A stretch of DNA of 64,000 bases from Flabesymbios commensalis. Its lineage: Eukaryota > Annelida > Polychaeta > Terebellida > Flabelligeridae. This document shows positions 10,630-22,402 of this stretch, one piece after another; positions within the stretch are counted from its first letter, which is position 1; the number at the start of each line of letters is the position of its first letter. The stretch lies in the NCBI GenBank assembly GCA_964017125.1, contig OZ024902.1, positions 54,513,267-54,577,266 on the forward strand. The letters are read 5' to 3'. A model generated the notes under the pieces. The model saw only the letters and a program-made list of their open reading frames with translations, was not told where the DNA came from and searched no databases. Position numbers and translations under genes: made by a program.

Positions 10630-11930
10630 AACACATATTATTTATACTCGGCATAATTTAGATTTGTTTTCTTTTCATGCAGCTTTCACAAATTTTGACA
10701 GAGGTTTCCAAGAATGTGTAACTACAAATGAAAATTCGTCAGCATTATTCAGTTCTAAAAAAATCAGTCACAGTTTGAAAAAACGTTGTTCTAGAATTCT
10801 CATATAGAGAACATATAAATACAAAGTGAATTTCGTCTTCCGTTTCAGAAATGTCACTTATTACACAAACATTCTTCAACTCGTAAACTTCTAAATGTTC
10901 TTGTTACAGGAGGGCGGGGGCCCTGGGGTAGTGGTTAGCACCGCTGCCAGAATTCGGGGGTTTGGTTCCCGGTCTCGGCAGTTTGAAAGAAACAAAAAAT
11001 TTTTCTTCCCCATACACGTGTGAAAGTCAGTATTGTGGAGAGCCTCCGAGACCGAGAGGTAGCGTGCCCGGCCTCAGACCGCTAGGGCTCGAATTTCGAA
11101 TCCTGTGTCTGGAGGTAAGTGTCATCTCAATCATCCCACCATCCTAAGGGGGTTTTCCTGGCCAAGTTTAGCCTATATGTGCACAAAGGTGGCCTAAAGC
11201 CCGATTCATTTCATTTTTCTTGTTACAGGATCTCTTATTCTTGTATATCGTCCAGTTTCTAAAGCTATTGGTAAAATTCCTGTGATCAATTGATTTGATA
11301 AACTTCTTCTTGGTTTTGAAATATATTGTTTAACGTTGCTAGAAACAATTAGTGTGGTTTTAAATGTGATATATCCACGTAATGTGGGCGTATTGTGCAC
11401 ATCAGTCTACCAGGTTGTTTCCATTAAAAGATAACAATTAGTTTTCCATAAACTTTCATCATAAACATGATAAAGGGATAATCGTACTAACAATTGTTTA
11501 AAGTTACTACACCAGTTGTTTGTATTAGTCATTGATAGATCAATATCTCGTTGAAGAACATGTCTGGCTATACTGATATTAGGTAGTTTCATCATTCTAA
11601 TCCAGAATCTAAAAGTATTTAAACAATGTCTATATTTGACAACAATCCAGCCCATTTCCCCATATAAAGCAGGAAAATGTGTTAATTTATGTACCCCTAA
11701 ATAAAATATCATAGCATGTTCATGCACTTTATTACACATTTAAGTACCTGTCAAATCCCCACATTTCTGATGCATAATATTGCACCGGTTCCACAAGTGA
11801 ATCATATAATTGACAATATGTGTTATATCCTACATCTTTTATTGAGTGACATTTTGAAATTAACTCTTGGCGCAACGCATGTTCTATTTTTTCATCAATT
11901 ATTATTAAATTAAGCCTGAACACTCTTTTA
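10630..11930 (-). mobile_element. LINE 3' coding portion, split by a SINE
   Basis: Minus-strand frames give, in order, YDSLVEPVQYYASEMWGFDR (11810-11750), FYLGVHKLTHFPALYGEMG, LLVRLSLYHVYDESLWKT, LITGILPIALETGRYTRI, then beyond the SINE at 10912-11216 the tail CVISDISETEDEIHFVF and CSLYENS. This is the connection and C-terminal region of CR1/L2-like LINE reverse transcriptases (LGVH..YGELG block; C..C...ETEDE.HF..CPLY block). At least two frame changes are present, one near the CNKC block just past the SINE and one further on near 10765. No 5' half remains. Confidence 0.85.
10898..11230 (+). mobile_element. tRNA-derived SINE, full-length copy with target duplication
   Basis: Body 10912-11216 flanked by the 14-bp direct repeat TTCTTGTTACAGGA (10898-10911 and 11217-11230), so it inserted into the LINE. 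The head reads GGGTAGTGGTTAGCACC (Pol III A-box-like) and GGTTTGGTTCCCGG (B-box-like). A second tRNA-like unit follows: GACCGAGAGGTAGCGTG ... GGGCTCGAATTTCGAATCC, with CCTCC/GGAGG able to pair as an acceptor stem. The 3' part, CCCAGTTTAGCCTATATGTG-like, ends GCCCGATTCATTTCATTT, a CATTT-type tail. Dimeric tRNA-like SINE, no protein. Confidence 0.9.
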
Positions 11931-12037
11931 ATGAGAACCCATGGTTCTCCTGGGGTTGCATGGTAATAGTACTGAAGGGTTCCTTCTAAAGAACCTATAT
12001 TGTTTGAAGTGCAGCGTCGTTAAACATGGTAAATACC

Positions 12038-12304
12038 GTTTGCGACCTTTTGTGCTGGTTTGCAACCGTTTACGCCCATTTGCGACCATTTGCGACTGTT
12101 TGCAACCGTTTGCGACCATTTTCGACCATGCATTTGCAACAATTTGCAAACCATTTGCGACTATTTGCTACCATTTGCGACGGTTTGCGATCGTCAATGG
12201 CCATTTGCGACCGTTTGCAAACAATTGCCAACGTTTGCATGGTTTGCGACCATTTGCATGTGACCGTTTGCGAGCGTTTGCAGCCGTTTGCGACTTTTGC
12301 AACT
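12038..12304. repeat. 10-bp minisatellite (TTTGCGACCN)
   Basis: About 26 diverged copies of the decamer TTTGCGACCA follow each other nearly without spacing changes. Stop codons are rare in the unit, so several overlapping frames of up to 140 codons stay open with repeating Arg-Pro-Phe-Ala; these are repeat artefacts. Confidence 0.9.
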
Positions 12305-12371
12305 TTGTCCTTCCGCCTAACCTTTCTCTCTTTCTCTTATCTCACCTCCACTGTCAAAAATAATAATCTCA

Positions 12372-12447
12372 CCGTCCCCAGGAAGTTATCCTGGCCCCTG
12401 GCCCAGTTTAGCCTATATGTGCACGAAGGTGGCCTAAAACTGCATTA
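12372..12447 (+). mobile_element. SINE 3'-end fragment
   Basis: Matches the tail of the SINE at 10912-11216 (GCCCAGTTTAGCCTATATGT, GGTGGCCTAAA) and abuts the decamer array. The head is missing. Confidence 0.8.
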
Positions 12448-12604
12448 ATTAATTCATTTATTTATTCATTCCTTTATTCATTCATTCACACATTCATTCA
12501 TTCAACCTCTCATCTCTCTCTACTATATATTCTGTAATTATAACTTTTATTTCATTAGTGAAATGTAGCATGTAAGACATTTCTACTGTTCATATCGAAC
12601 ACCC

Positions 12605-12655
12605 AATGTTGATTCAATGCTGGGCCACTGTCTGCGACATTGGCCCATCATTGCA
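12605..12655. mobile_element. P-family MITE core remnant
   Basis: TGGGCCACTGTCTGCGACAT and TTGGCCCA form the central stem typical of the P family; the ends are lost. Confidence 0.5.
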
Positions 12656-13239
12656 AAATTATTGGATATATGTATTTTATTTAATAAATTTAAATGGTGA
12701 TCAGAGCGTCAGGTCGCCCAGAGGCCAATACACAGGGCCAGCATAAAGTGCCAATCCCCGAGTATACAATGCTCCATTGTGAATGCGGCTCTCCTTTACA
12801 TTATTGAATGGGCATTTAACTAACATGTACATCTTTGCACTGCATCATGACACATTATAGTAGCTTTGATTTGTCCAAATATATTTAAAACCTTCTTAAT
12901 CTTGTTAATTCAGCCGATTTAATAGGAGAAAATAAACATTTTCGTTATTTGTTGAGATTTGGATATGAGTATATCACTACTATTCTTGATCATATTTGTT
13001 TAGAAAATGTTATCATGTGAAATATAACTATAAAGTGTGTATTTCACCTATTTTGATTTTGTATAGCTGTACCATGTACTGTATTTTAAAATCATTTAGT
13101 GTTCGAATACTGTTGCAGCTGTCAGAACACATAAATATCTTTAAATTTGAAAGCCAGCTTAAACAAGTAACGGCACTGGTGTTCTGATATGTTCAAATAA
13201 CATCGCTAGTGTTCAAACTCTAAACACATGTGTTCAAAT
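12656..13239. other. Non-coding, nothing recognised
   Basis: AT-rich sequence without an assignable frame. From about 13090 the words GTGTTC and GAACAC begin to recur. Confidence 0.35.
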
Positions 13240-13342
13240 TAAAGCTCTGGCAATGAAATGAAATGAATCGGGCTTTAGGCCACCTTTGTGCACATATAGG
13301 CTAAACTGGGCCAGGAGAACCTCCTGAGGATAAAGCTCTGGC
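13240..13342 (-). mobile_element. 5'-truncated SINE with target duplication
   Basis: A piece of about 79 bp of the SINE tail (13252-13330, minus orientation) lies between perfect 12-bp repeats TAAAGCTCTGGC (13240-13251 and 13331-13342). The intact duplication shows that it inserted already truncated. Confidence 0.9.
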
Positions 13343-13359
13343 GTCGTGATAACTTTTCT

Positions 13360-13640
13360 GTATTCAAGATTATTCGCGATCGATGTTCAGGAATGAACAC
13401 CGATGTTCGATTTGTAATTTGTAACACTATGACGTGTTCTAATCCTGTTCCAATTTGGTGTTTAAGACTGAACACCAAGGTTCTTATAACTTAAAAACCA
13501 TGACAGTTGCGTGTTCAAGAATGCACACCGATGTTCTTGTAATTTGAATACCATTACAGTTTCGTGTTCTAATCCTGGTACAATTTGGTGTTATTGGTGT
13601 TATGGTGTTCTAAAAGGGGAAAACACGTTTTTAGAGTGTA
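13360..13640. repeat. GTGTTC-rich diverged tandem repeat
   Basis: Blocks such as GTGTTCTAATCCTG (13434, 13563) and CACCGATGTTC (13398, 13527) recur with a period of about 130 bp made of two half-units. The array ends in AACACGTTTTTAGAGTG, which could be the end of a DNA element, but no matching left end was found. Confidence 0.5.
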
Positions 13641-13689
13641 ATTAATGATCATTTTGTTAATCAACAAAGATATCTCCCCCCACCCCACT

Positions 13690-14105
13690 CACTTAATCAT
13701 TCACCACATTTCATAAACGTTCACGAACAAATCAAACTAAAATGAGACTTCAAGCTCATAACAATTCATCACAGTTCATGAAACTGTCCCTCATGAACCT
13801 CCATGAACTAGTCATGAAAACTGATGAACCGATTTAAGATTTATCAAGTTTATAATAATTCATCAAAGTTCATGATACTTTCATTAACAAGCTATGAAAT
13901 AAATTGGTCCTACCAAGTTCAGAAAAAATAATTACTGTTCATCAAACCCTCCATATGAAATTCGTGAAAAAAATCATGAGCAAAATTAGTTCGTCAAGTA
14001 TTCATTAATAATCATGATTTGTGATGTACTGTTTTTGATGAACAGTCCATGAACCATGAATGTTCATGAATGTTCATGAGCATTCATCAACGTTCATCAC
14101 TTGAT
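13690..14105. repeat. TTCATGAA / GTTCATCA motif cluster
   Basis: More than a dozen copies of near-palindromic TTCATGAA-like words, plus CGTTCATCA and TTCATCAAAG, are scattered without a fixed period. Not a simple tandem repeat. Confidence 0.5.
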
Positions 14106-14361
14106 AAACTTCATATCGCCGGGAAGTACGGTGTCATCTTCGGTGTATTTAATCGCAAATCAAACTTTTATTGGAAAATATCTCATTTTGTTAAATGTTA
14201 ATTAATGTGACATTCTAAAGCTTGTGGCTAATTAACATGCTGTTTATTCATAGGTGTAATATATTTAATATTAATATATTAATCAGTTATATAAATCATC
14301 CGTATATTTGATAAACGTCATTGAACACATGAGACACCTTACTATTACACACATAAAATAG

Positions 14362-15188
14362 CTGTAGATGTGATGATCTTGGCGTGTTTAAATGTTCGCG
14401 ATTTTCTGATTATGGGACTTAAAAAAAAATCTGCCGTAAGTAGGAGTAACAGATGCATGAGCTGAGTCACTGCATGAGCTGAGAAATGACGCTATAACTC
14501 AGCCGTGACATCTATGACTCCCCTTATCCATCGTTATCACAAGTAGGCGTAGGCCATTGTCACCACACCCTGTTACATAATACTGATTATGGCAAACATT
14601 ATACAGATATACAGTAGGCCACGCACGTCCCAGCAAACACAAAACATTTGTATAACATTTATACAACGTCGGCCCAACGTCTTCGACGTTGGTCCCACAT
14701 TGTATAAATGTTATACAAATGTTTTGTGTTTGCTGGGGTGCTGACCATGGTTTAACCATGGGTCAGCGGCGGAGTTACCAGGACAACGTTGAGTAAGCGT
14801 TGGTATACATGGTATAAGATCCAGTGTTAGATGGGCGGTGGCAATGGCCTTTGGTATTGTCATACAAAAACATTACAAGTAGGCTATTTCGCAAAATGGT
14901 TCTAATGACTGACCTATAATATATTAATCATCAATAGGCTACACATTGATGATGTATTCTATTCTAGAGTTATTTTTATTCACGCTCACGCACTATCGGC
15001 TAAGATTTAGGCCTGCATTGTTCTTGAGTCCTTATAGAGGCTGTAGTTAAAGCTCACTGTATTATTTGGCATTTTCGATTATAGGAACGCTATGATAATA
15101 ATTTTCGAGAGATTCTCAAATTCGCGAATTTGTCCTCTACGCGAAATTCGCGAAAAATAAATCCTCGCGAATATTACCAGATGTACAG
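14362..15188. mobile_element. Split copy of TA MITE family H
   Basis: The left part (14362-14412: CTGTAGATGTG, GGCGTGTTTAAATGTTCGCG) and right part (15066-15188: AATTCGCGAATTTGTCCTCT to CCAGATGTACAG) match the element at 2486-2663, but about 650 bp separate them, including a P-family MITE. Either insertions split it or the short copy at 2486 is a deletion form. Confidence 0.5.
14627..14739. mobile_element. P-family palindromic MITE, reference copy
   Basis: A 109-bp near-perfect palindrome, 14629-14737: CCCAGCAAACACAAAAC at one end, GTTTTGTGTTTGCTGGG at the other, centre CGTCTTCGACG. Flanked by GT on both sides (14627-14628, 14738-14739), read as a 2-bp target duplication. No coding capacity. 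The commonest repeat in the window. Confidence 0.9.
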
Positions 15189-16204
15189 AATTGTGTATGT
15201 GTTCAAACATAGTTGCTATAACTTTATATAGCGCTAATTTTGTATGCGTCTTGGCGCCTATAGCGTCACGACCTACTTACTTTGGTGTAGGCCTATTTGA
15301 TCCAAAATCATACTTTTAATAATTTTGAAGACCTTCATCAATCACATTATATAACTTTATCTCCAAAGAGGTAAAAACATAACTAATGTAAATAAATAAA
15401 ATATTAAGTAAATAAATACAAGGTATATAAGAACATACCTCTATCGGATTTCACTTAAATCTTTAAATAAATTGTATTTGTATTTCTAAGACAACGTATT
15501 TGTACTTGTGTATTTGACCTCATCCCTGGTATTTTACCTACTGTAACAGTAGTCTAGATCGCAACCCAAAATATCCGCTTGATGGTACCTAAGAGGCTAT
15601 AAAATTATGCTATACCCTCTCAGGTAGCCTACAATTCATTCTGACTTCAAAGCGCTTGTGTGGAGAATGGGTTACAATATTGCCAGCTAGATCTACAGGC
15701 ATGATGTAAAACTAACCTCACACCTAGCGACCGCTTCACCCACAACAGACCCAAGCGCCACCTGGTGACTATGCTGACGGATTTCTGTCTTGTAAGGTGG
15801 CAGTACGATCGCCTTTAAGACACCCACCCTGAGAACTACATACGATGTTCAGTTGCTCTTCTAGTCTACTAGGGTCTGTCACACTGTCACGATCTGTCAG
15901 GTAGATCCCCACACGTTGTCCCCGTTTCCATAAATGTATCAAAACGTCAGAAGGACGGGGTATCTAGCCTCGAAACACATTTATACAACGTCTATGCCAC
16001 GTTCATCCCGACCTTGGTGCGTTCTGAACTTGATGAACGTAGTACACACCTGGCTAGTAGTGGCGTTCTTATCCCGTCATCACAACGACCATGCGGTCTG
16101 CTACACGTCTGCAACACGGCTGCTACACGTCCACCACGCTCCTCACACGCACCCAGCACGTCCATGGCGTTGTTAACACGTTGCTAGAACGTTCCCCAGG
16201 CGTA
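15189..16204. other. Non-coding; ACGT-word-rich end
   Basis: Mostly featureless. From about 15965 to 16200 words such as CTACACGTC, AACACGTTG and TAGAACGTT recur, and similar words (AACAAACGTGTAGCAG) appear beyond the next open frame at about 16625, so the pair may bracket an old DNA element. Confidence 0.35.
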
Positions 16205-16633
16205 CTAGCAGTTCGGAAGAAGAACATCCGGGAAATGATGCAACAACACCACAATATATAAATAGGGGACAAATAAGGCCTGGTTCACTTCATCCCTGGC
16301 AGTTAACAAGTTAAAGGAAGGTCCAAATCTGACTTCAAACTGGAAAAGACAAAAGAAAAGCCAGTATCTGATCTTCCTTCGTCTTCTCTTTCTCCTATTT
16401 ATAACGAAATGGGCCAATGCAAAATCATTCTCTGCAGCATCCAAATAAAGGTGGGCTAAATTATTTAGCACTCTCAATATTTCAGAACAAACTGTGTTAG
16501 CTGTTGAAATGGCTGGAGCTGAATGGGGCTGGATAGAGCTCAGCAGGTACTTATACTCTTTTGTACGTGATCGTGAGTAGGACCTCGCTACAACTATCAA
16601 GATCGGAGTGGAGACTAGATGAACGTGCAACAA
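16205..16633 (-). CDS. Unidentified open frame, 142 codons
   Basis: An open frame on the minus strand with a strongly basic patch NRRKRRRRKIRYW near residue 80 followed by hydrophobic sequence. Basic-rich starts ending in YW are seen in Harbinger-type transposases, but no further motif (no DDE box, no zinc ligands) supports that. ACGT-word repeats flank it on both sides. It could equally be a chance frame. Confidence 0.2.
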   Translation of the reverse strand: MLHVHLVSTPILIVVARSYSRSRTKEYKYLLSSIQPHSAPAISTANTVCSEILRVLNNLAHLYLDAAENDFALAHFVINRRKRRRRKIRYWLFFCLFQFEVRFGPSFNLLTARDEVNQALFVPYLYIVVLLHHFPDVLLPNC

Positions 16634-16780
16634 ACGTGTAGCAGACTACTATATCCGTGTGGACATCTCAGCATTGACGTGATAGACTCGGGAAGGACTT
16701 GGCTGAGGATGGCTGAGGATGGGACATTACAGCAGACAGTCTTGCTGGCAACGTGCTAAGGTTGTGATAGGAACTACTTG
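16634..16780. other. Short spacer before the fold-back element
   Basis: Contains a small direct repeat GGCTGAGGATGGCTGAGGAT at about 16701. Nothing else seen. Confidence 0.4.
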
Positions 16781-19700
16781 TAGACAGGGATATATCCTAA
16801 CCAATCTAATAAACTTGTCTGTCAAACTTTTCTCAACGGCTTCTATTGTATTTTTTCCCGTAGATTTCAAATCTGCCAGATACCATTCGAGATTTTGCAT
16901 TATTTAATTAGCTAATTTGCATATTTCCAAAATGGCCGCCAAAAAAAGTAATCGGCTATGAATACAGTCCCGGCAATCCTATAAATGTGTTTTTTGGCCC
17001 TAATTTCGGGTTTTAAGATCCCATAATGCCATTTTGACGACAATATCATTTTTGGGGTCATTGGAAGGTCATATGTCACGTGACCATTGAAATACAATAT
17101 CCCACCTTTACGTTTTAGCAAAAAGTGCACAAGTTGACTTTTTTGGGATAAAATGATGATTTACATTTCTGATGATATATATTTAATTTCAAAGAGTTAC
17201 ATCTCATGCACAAGACTATATTTAATAATACAAGATGGCCGCCATAATTCAAAATGGCCACCAGCCGAACCTAAAATCAAGATATCTTAGCTTCTAGATA
17301 TCATATTTAAGCGATCGTAGTGTCTAGATTGAGTTTTTTTGATCAAGGAATACAATGTGAGACATCATTATACTGTCAAATGATTTTTTATAGATTTTTG
17401 ATGTCTTTTTGATCTCCATAGTTTGATATTTTGGCAAAATTGTGTTATATCATAGTTATATTTGAATAACTTCCTCCCAGAACGAGGTTATCATTCGCAC
17501 ACTGTTCTGAATTCACATGCTAACATGCTATAAAGTAAAACAATATACATCACATGTATATGACAGCGATAAAAGAGGTAAATAGACTTATCATGTACAT
17601 TATAATACGGCACTGTTATTTTGTAGAGTATGTAGAACTACTACCCAGGGGGTAAACATCATTTTTTTCTGGAAAACTGACACGGCGTGTTGTAAAAGTT
17701 TGGGCACCTGCAATGATATCTACATATATTTAGGATCACAACCTAGGTGCACAACCTTGCAAATCGACTACTGGAAATTGGCAGGAAGCCAATAATGGCG
17801 GCCATTACCGAAAACTTGAATTTGTCAATATATCGGTCAATATTTAAGATAATTTGCTTTTAAAGTTATCTAAACCTATCTTTTTAGGGTCAAGGATCAA
17901 TATAAAGCCAACCCTGAAGTGATTTTATATCTTCTTAACAAGATAGTACACAAAGCTATGCATCGATAGTGTGAAATTAATGTTTTGTGCTAGATATTAT
18001 CAATCAAGTTTGATAAGAAAACATTTGATGTGATAACAATGGTAGGTTTATTGAATATAAGCTACCATAAGTATTAATCCTTGTAGTGTTACATCACTTG
18101 TTACAATAATCACTTCAAAACATAATTAGCCTAAAGTTACATGAAACAAAAATCAAGAGCGCTGAAAATAATACTGTCGAAGGAACTACTGTTTGCAGGA
18201 AGCAACATGCGCGCAACTACATTGTATAACGGTAGATGTGTATGACCAGTAGCTTCTTGTGAACACATAATCCAACTTCGGAGGCTGTGATATAGCTATA
18301 TATACTCAGAATCATCAAGTTTTATAATAACAAATCACTGCTGAAATTTCTGCCACCCTCTTGCTTTCGAACAGCATCTAAAGCAAGCAGCATTGGCAAC
18401 ATCACTTGACAAGCTTTACATCGCCAAGCTTACGTGCAAGCCCGAGGATTATAAACGGGTTGTGTAAAATAAACTGATCACAGGTAAATCTACAAACCCA
18501 CCAAGGCCACCACATATAACACACATAATTTCACGTGGCTGCAAAAAGGGTTGCAACAAAAACTGCTCGAGTAAGAGAAGAAAAATCCCCTGCTGTGTAG
18601 AATGTGACTGTAAGAGATATCTACATGTAAGCAAAGGTAGCCGTGTACAACACGTTGAGACCTTATCGAAAATGATCATGATAATTGAATAACAATTATC
18701 TTTTCTTTCATACAGTACAAAACTCTTTGCTAACCACACCCAAATTTAATGATCCTCTAACATGTCTAATATATAGCTAATCCCTGCAAACAGTGGTTAT
18801 TTTGATAATATTATATTCAGTGTTATTCAATTTTGTTGTGTGCAACTTCGGGCTGACTACTAGTTGTCGTAGACTAATGCTTAACGTCGCTCGGCACTAA
18901 TGGTCATTTAAGTGATATTGTAGTACGATAAACACAGTGCAGTCCATTGATGTCCATTGATGACCGATGTAAAGATGATGACGTGAAGGTGGGGTGATTG
19001 GGCATGGTAGGACTGCCCGATGTTCTGGGCATGTCCAGGGGATTTACCCTCAGACATGCCCAGACGATCGAAAACTTGGGTTTTGATATGCAATTTAATG
19101 CTGAACCACCGATGCCTTTAGCACAGCTCAGCTATCCTCCGGTCGGATAGTCCTCAGAGTCACAATAGTTGAGGGTAACTATATTCATCTCACGTGAGAG
19201 ACCTAATGCTAAAGACTATTGCCTGTATTTTAGACTCTAGCATGGCCAATATCAGTGCCTGCACTCAGAGGCGAGAGCTGCATTGACACCACTATTGAGT
19301 GGAGGAAACAGGCTACCTCGCTGACAATTCACCACAATATTATAGCCAGCCACGTGTAGGCTGCAGCTTCCCTTGGATAAGCGTTATAGACTAGTGATTT
19401 TGTACCATGCAGTGCAACATGCAACAGTCGGGACAGATCCCTAATGACTCTCCCCAGGTGGCTGCGAAAAGTACTACTAGACTACTATCAACCATCCCAG
19501 TACCCCTTAGACTGATTATGTTTTGAAGTGATTATAATACCAAATACTGTATCATTGCATGGGCTAATACTTATTTTATATCAAGTTTATGATCAATAAA
19601 TATTATCATTGTTTTGACATCGAATGCTCGTGATGTTTTCTTATCAAAAGTGATTATTAATATACAGTGTGAAACATTATTTAAAACAAATTATCTTGAA

Positions 19701-20761
19701 TATTGACCGAGATATTGACAAATTCAAGTTTTTCGGTAATGGCCACCATTATTGGCTTCCTGCCAATTTCCAGTAGTCGATTTGCAAGGTTGTTCACCTA
19801 GGTTGTGATCCTAAATATATGTAAATATCATTCCAAGTGCCCAGACTTTTACAACACGCCGTGTCAGTTTTCCAGAAAAAAATGATGTTTACCCCCTGGG
19901 TAGTAGTTCTGCATACTCTACAAAATAACAGTGCCGTATTATAAAGTAAATTATATGTCTATTTACCTCTTTTATCGCTGTCATATACATGTGATGTATA
20001 TGGTTTTACTTTATATCATGTTAGCATGTGAATTCAGAGCAGTGTGCGGATGATAACCTCGTCCTGAGAGGAAGTTACTCAAATATAACTATGATATAAC
20101 ACAATTTTGCCAAAATATCAAACTATAGAGATAAAAAAGACATCAAAAACCTCTAAAAAATCATTTGACAGCATAATGATATGTGACATTGTATTCCTTG
20201 ATAAAAAAAAACAATCTAGACACTGAGATCGCTCAAATAAGATATCTAGAAGCAAATATATCTTGATTCTACATTCGGCTGGCCGCCATTTTGAATTATG
20301 GCGGCCATCTTGTATTAATGAATTATAGTCTTGTGTATGACATTAACTCTCTGAAATTAGATATATATTATCAGGCATTCAAATCATCATTTTATCCCCA
20401 AAAAGTCAATTTGTGCACTTTTTGCTAAAACATAAAGGTGGGATATTCTATTTCAATGGTCACGTGACCTATGACCTTCCAATATCCCTAAAAATATTAT
20501 TGTCGTCAAAATGGCATTATGGGATCTCAAAACTCGAACTTAGGGCAAAAAAACACATTTCTGGGATTACCGGGACTGTATTCATAGCCGATTACGTTTT
20601 TTGGCGGCCATTTTGGAAATATGCAAATTAGCTAATTAAATATGCAAAATCTCGAATGGTATCTGGCAGATTTGAAATCTACTGGAAAAAATACAATAGA
20701 AACCGTTGAAAAAAGTTTGACAGACATGTTTATTAGATTGGTTAGGATATATCCCTGTCTA
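16781..20761. mobile_element. 4-kb fold-back (long inverted repeat) element
   Basis: Two long inverted arms, about 16783-18135 and 19510-20759, flank a unique centre of about 1.4 kb. Outer ends GACAGGGATATATCC and GGATATATCCCTGTC lie between TA and TA. If the TA is counted inside the ends, the next bases are TTG on both sides, a possible 3-bp duplication. Arms match at roughly nine bases in ten where I aligned them, and the left arm has extra bases near 17900-18000. Both arms hold AAAATGGCCGCCA and long AT stretches. The superfamily cannot be fixed from the ends alone. Confidence 0.85.
18475..18693 (+). pseudogene. Cysteine-rich (CXC-like) coding remnant in the fold-back centre
   Basis: In one plus-strand frame the centre reads ISRGCKKGCNKNCSSKRRK (about 18527-18583), then IPCCVECDCKRYLHV, an arrangement C-x3-C-x3-C-x8-C-C-x2-C-x-C similar to tesmin/TSO1-like CXC clusters that also occur in some transposon proteins. 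The frame starts after a TAA at about 18462 and ends at 18693 without further domains. Probably the last exon or a relic of the element's protein; no transposase core is visible. Confidence 0.4.
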
Positions 20762-21175
20762 TTGCACGTGCGAGAGTCGTGAGGGACTCTTGTTGGAGGT
20801 ACAGTCCCGATACCGATACGTGTATCACGTTCTCAAACCGATCCTGCCGACTACAGTTCTTATGTTGTAAGGCGACTGTACATCAAGCGTAAAACGGGGT
20901 TTTTTCTTCAGGCGTTCGCATAGTTTCTTAGACATTTCCAAAACCTTGAAGATTTTGTTCTCAAGGCTGTCAGTCCACCCCTCTATCATTCTCATTCATC
21001 ATATCCACTATCCTTCCACTAGCGTCAGCTAGGGGTTCTGATTGATTGCACTGTAAACTGTGTTCTGTAGACGTATTCATGAATTTGACCTGATTTTGTC
21101 TTCTCAAGACGGCGTGTATGGAGCTTTGGATACAGATCAACAATCTCGTCCAAATCAAAGTGTGTATTATAATTA
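20762..21175. other. Spacer, nothing recognised
   Basis: The minus-strand open frame at 20970-21158 has no motif. No repeat ends seen. Confidence 0.35.
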
Positions 21176-22402
21176 AATCTACCCCTCCATCCTAGTATCT
21201 ACCCCCCCCCCCCTTTTCGTGATAATGTGAAGGGTCTTCTGATCCCAGAATCTACCCTTCCGTCCTAGAATACACCCCCTTTTAAACATCTATGTGTGGC
21301 CCTCCCAGAATCTACCCCCCCCCTCTTAAGCATCTATATGCGACCTTCTCAGAATGTACCCCTCCCTCCCAGAAAATACCCGCCTTTTATATAAAGCGAC
21401 ATTCCTAGGATCTACCCTACCCCTTTTTTCTCACCTATGTGCAACACTTCCATTTATATACCCCCTTTTAACATCTATGTGGACCCTCCCAGAATCTACC
21501 CCTGCTTCTCTGAATATAACCCACCCCCTTTTAAACATCTATATGCGACCCTCCCAGAATAGATACCCCCTTTTCTGACAGTTTTCTATAAAGTGACGCT
21601 CCCAGAATCTATACCTTTCATCCAGAATATACCCCCTTTTCTACAACTATATGTGACGCTCCCAGAATCTATCCCGCCCTCCCAGAATCTACCCCGCCCT
21701 CCTAGAATATACCCCCCCCCCCTTAGATATGCGAGTAATGCGACCCTTCCAGAATATACCCCCTTCTTCACCACTATCTTAGGCCTATGCGACACTCCCA
21801 TAATCTACCCCACCCGTCACTCCCAGAATATACGCCCCCCCCCCCCCTAAACATCTATATGCGACACTCCTGGAATCCACCTCCGACCCAAAATTCACCC
21901 CCCTTTTAAACATCAACATGCGACCCTCCCAGAATCTACTCCTCCAATAATATAGCCTACTCCCTTTTACATAAAGTGGCGCTCTCAGAATCTATCCCTT
22001 CCTTCCAGAATATACTACCCTTTTATACAACAATCTATCCCGCCCTCCCAGAATCTACCCCGCCCTCCCAGAATATACCCCCTCCCTCATATAGATATAC
22101 GTCCCTCCCAGCTACCTCTCCCCCCCAGAATAGAGGCTCAACCCCCTCCTTCGCTACTATATGCCACACTCCCATAATCTACCCCTCCCTCCCAGAATAT
22201 ACCCTCCTTTAAACATCTATAGCCCTATGCGACTGTGGAACAATCCAGGAATCCACCCCTCCCTCCCAAAATATACTCCCCTTTTAAACATCGATCATAT
22301 GCGAGCCTCTCAGAATCTACTCCTCCCTCCCAGAATATACCCCAGCCCTTTTCTACAATGTGATTCTCACAGAATCTACCCCTCTCTCCTGCCTGGATAA
22401 GT
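21176..22402. repeat. C-rich minisatellite, about 60-bp unit
   Basis: Some twenty diverged units built of CCCAGAATCTACCCC, CCTCCCAGAATATACCCCC and TTTTAAACATCTATATGCGA. The plus strand is strongly pyrimidine-rich, leaving long open frames that are artefacts. The minus strand has runs GGGAGGG and GGGGG at short spacing, so G-quadruplexes are possible. Confidence 0.92.

Noticed and set aside
10912-11216. Two tRNA genes (A and B boxes present)
   Set aside because: The same sequence recurs with target duplications at other places, so it is a SINE, not functional tRNA genes.
11941-12448. Overlapping 140-codon frames rich in Arg-Pro-Phe-Ala
   Set aside because: They arise from the decamer minisatellite and lack any other coding sign.
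16205-16633. Harbinger-type transposase
   Set aside because: Only a basic NRRKRRRRK patch suggests it; no DDE residues or further motif could be found.
20413-20631. Paired open frames in both arms of the fold-back element (also 16912-17130)
   Set aside because: They are the same arm sequence in two orientations; no recognised domain and no start context, so not called as genes.
21354-22400. Proline- and serine-rich frames on plus and glycine-rich frames on minus
   Set aside because: Produced by the C-rich minisatellite.
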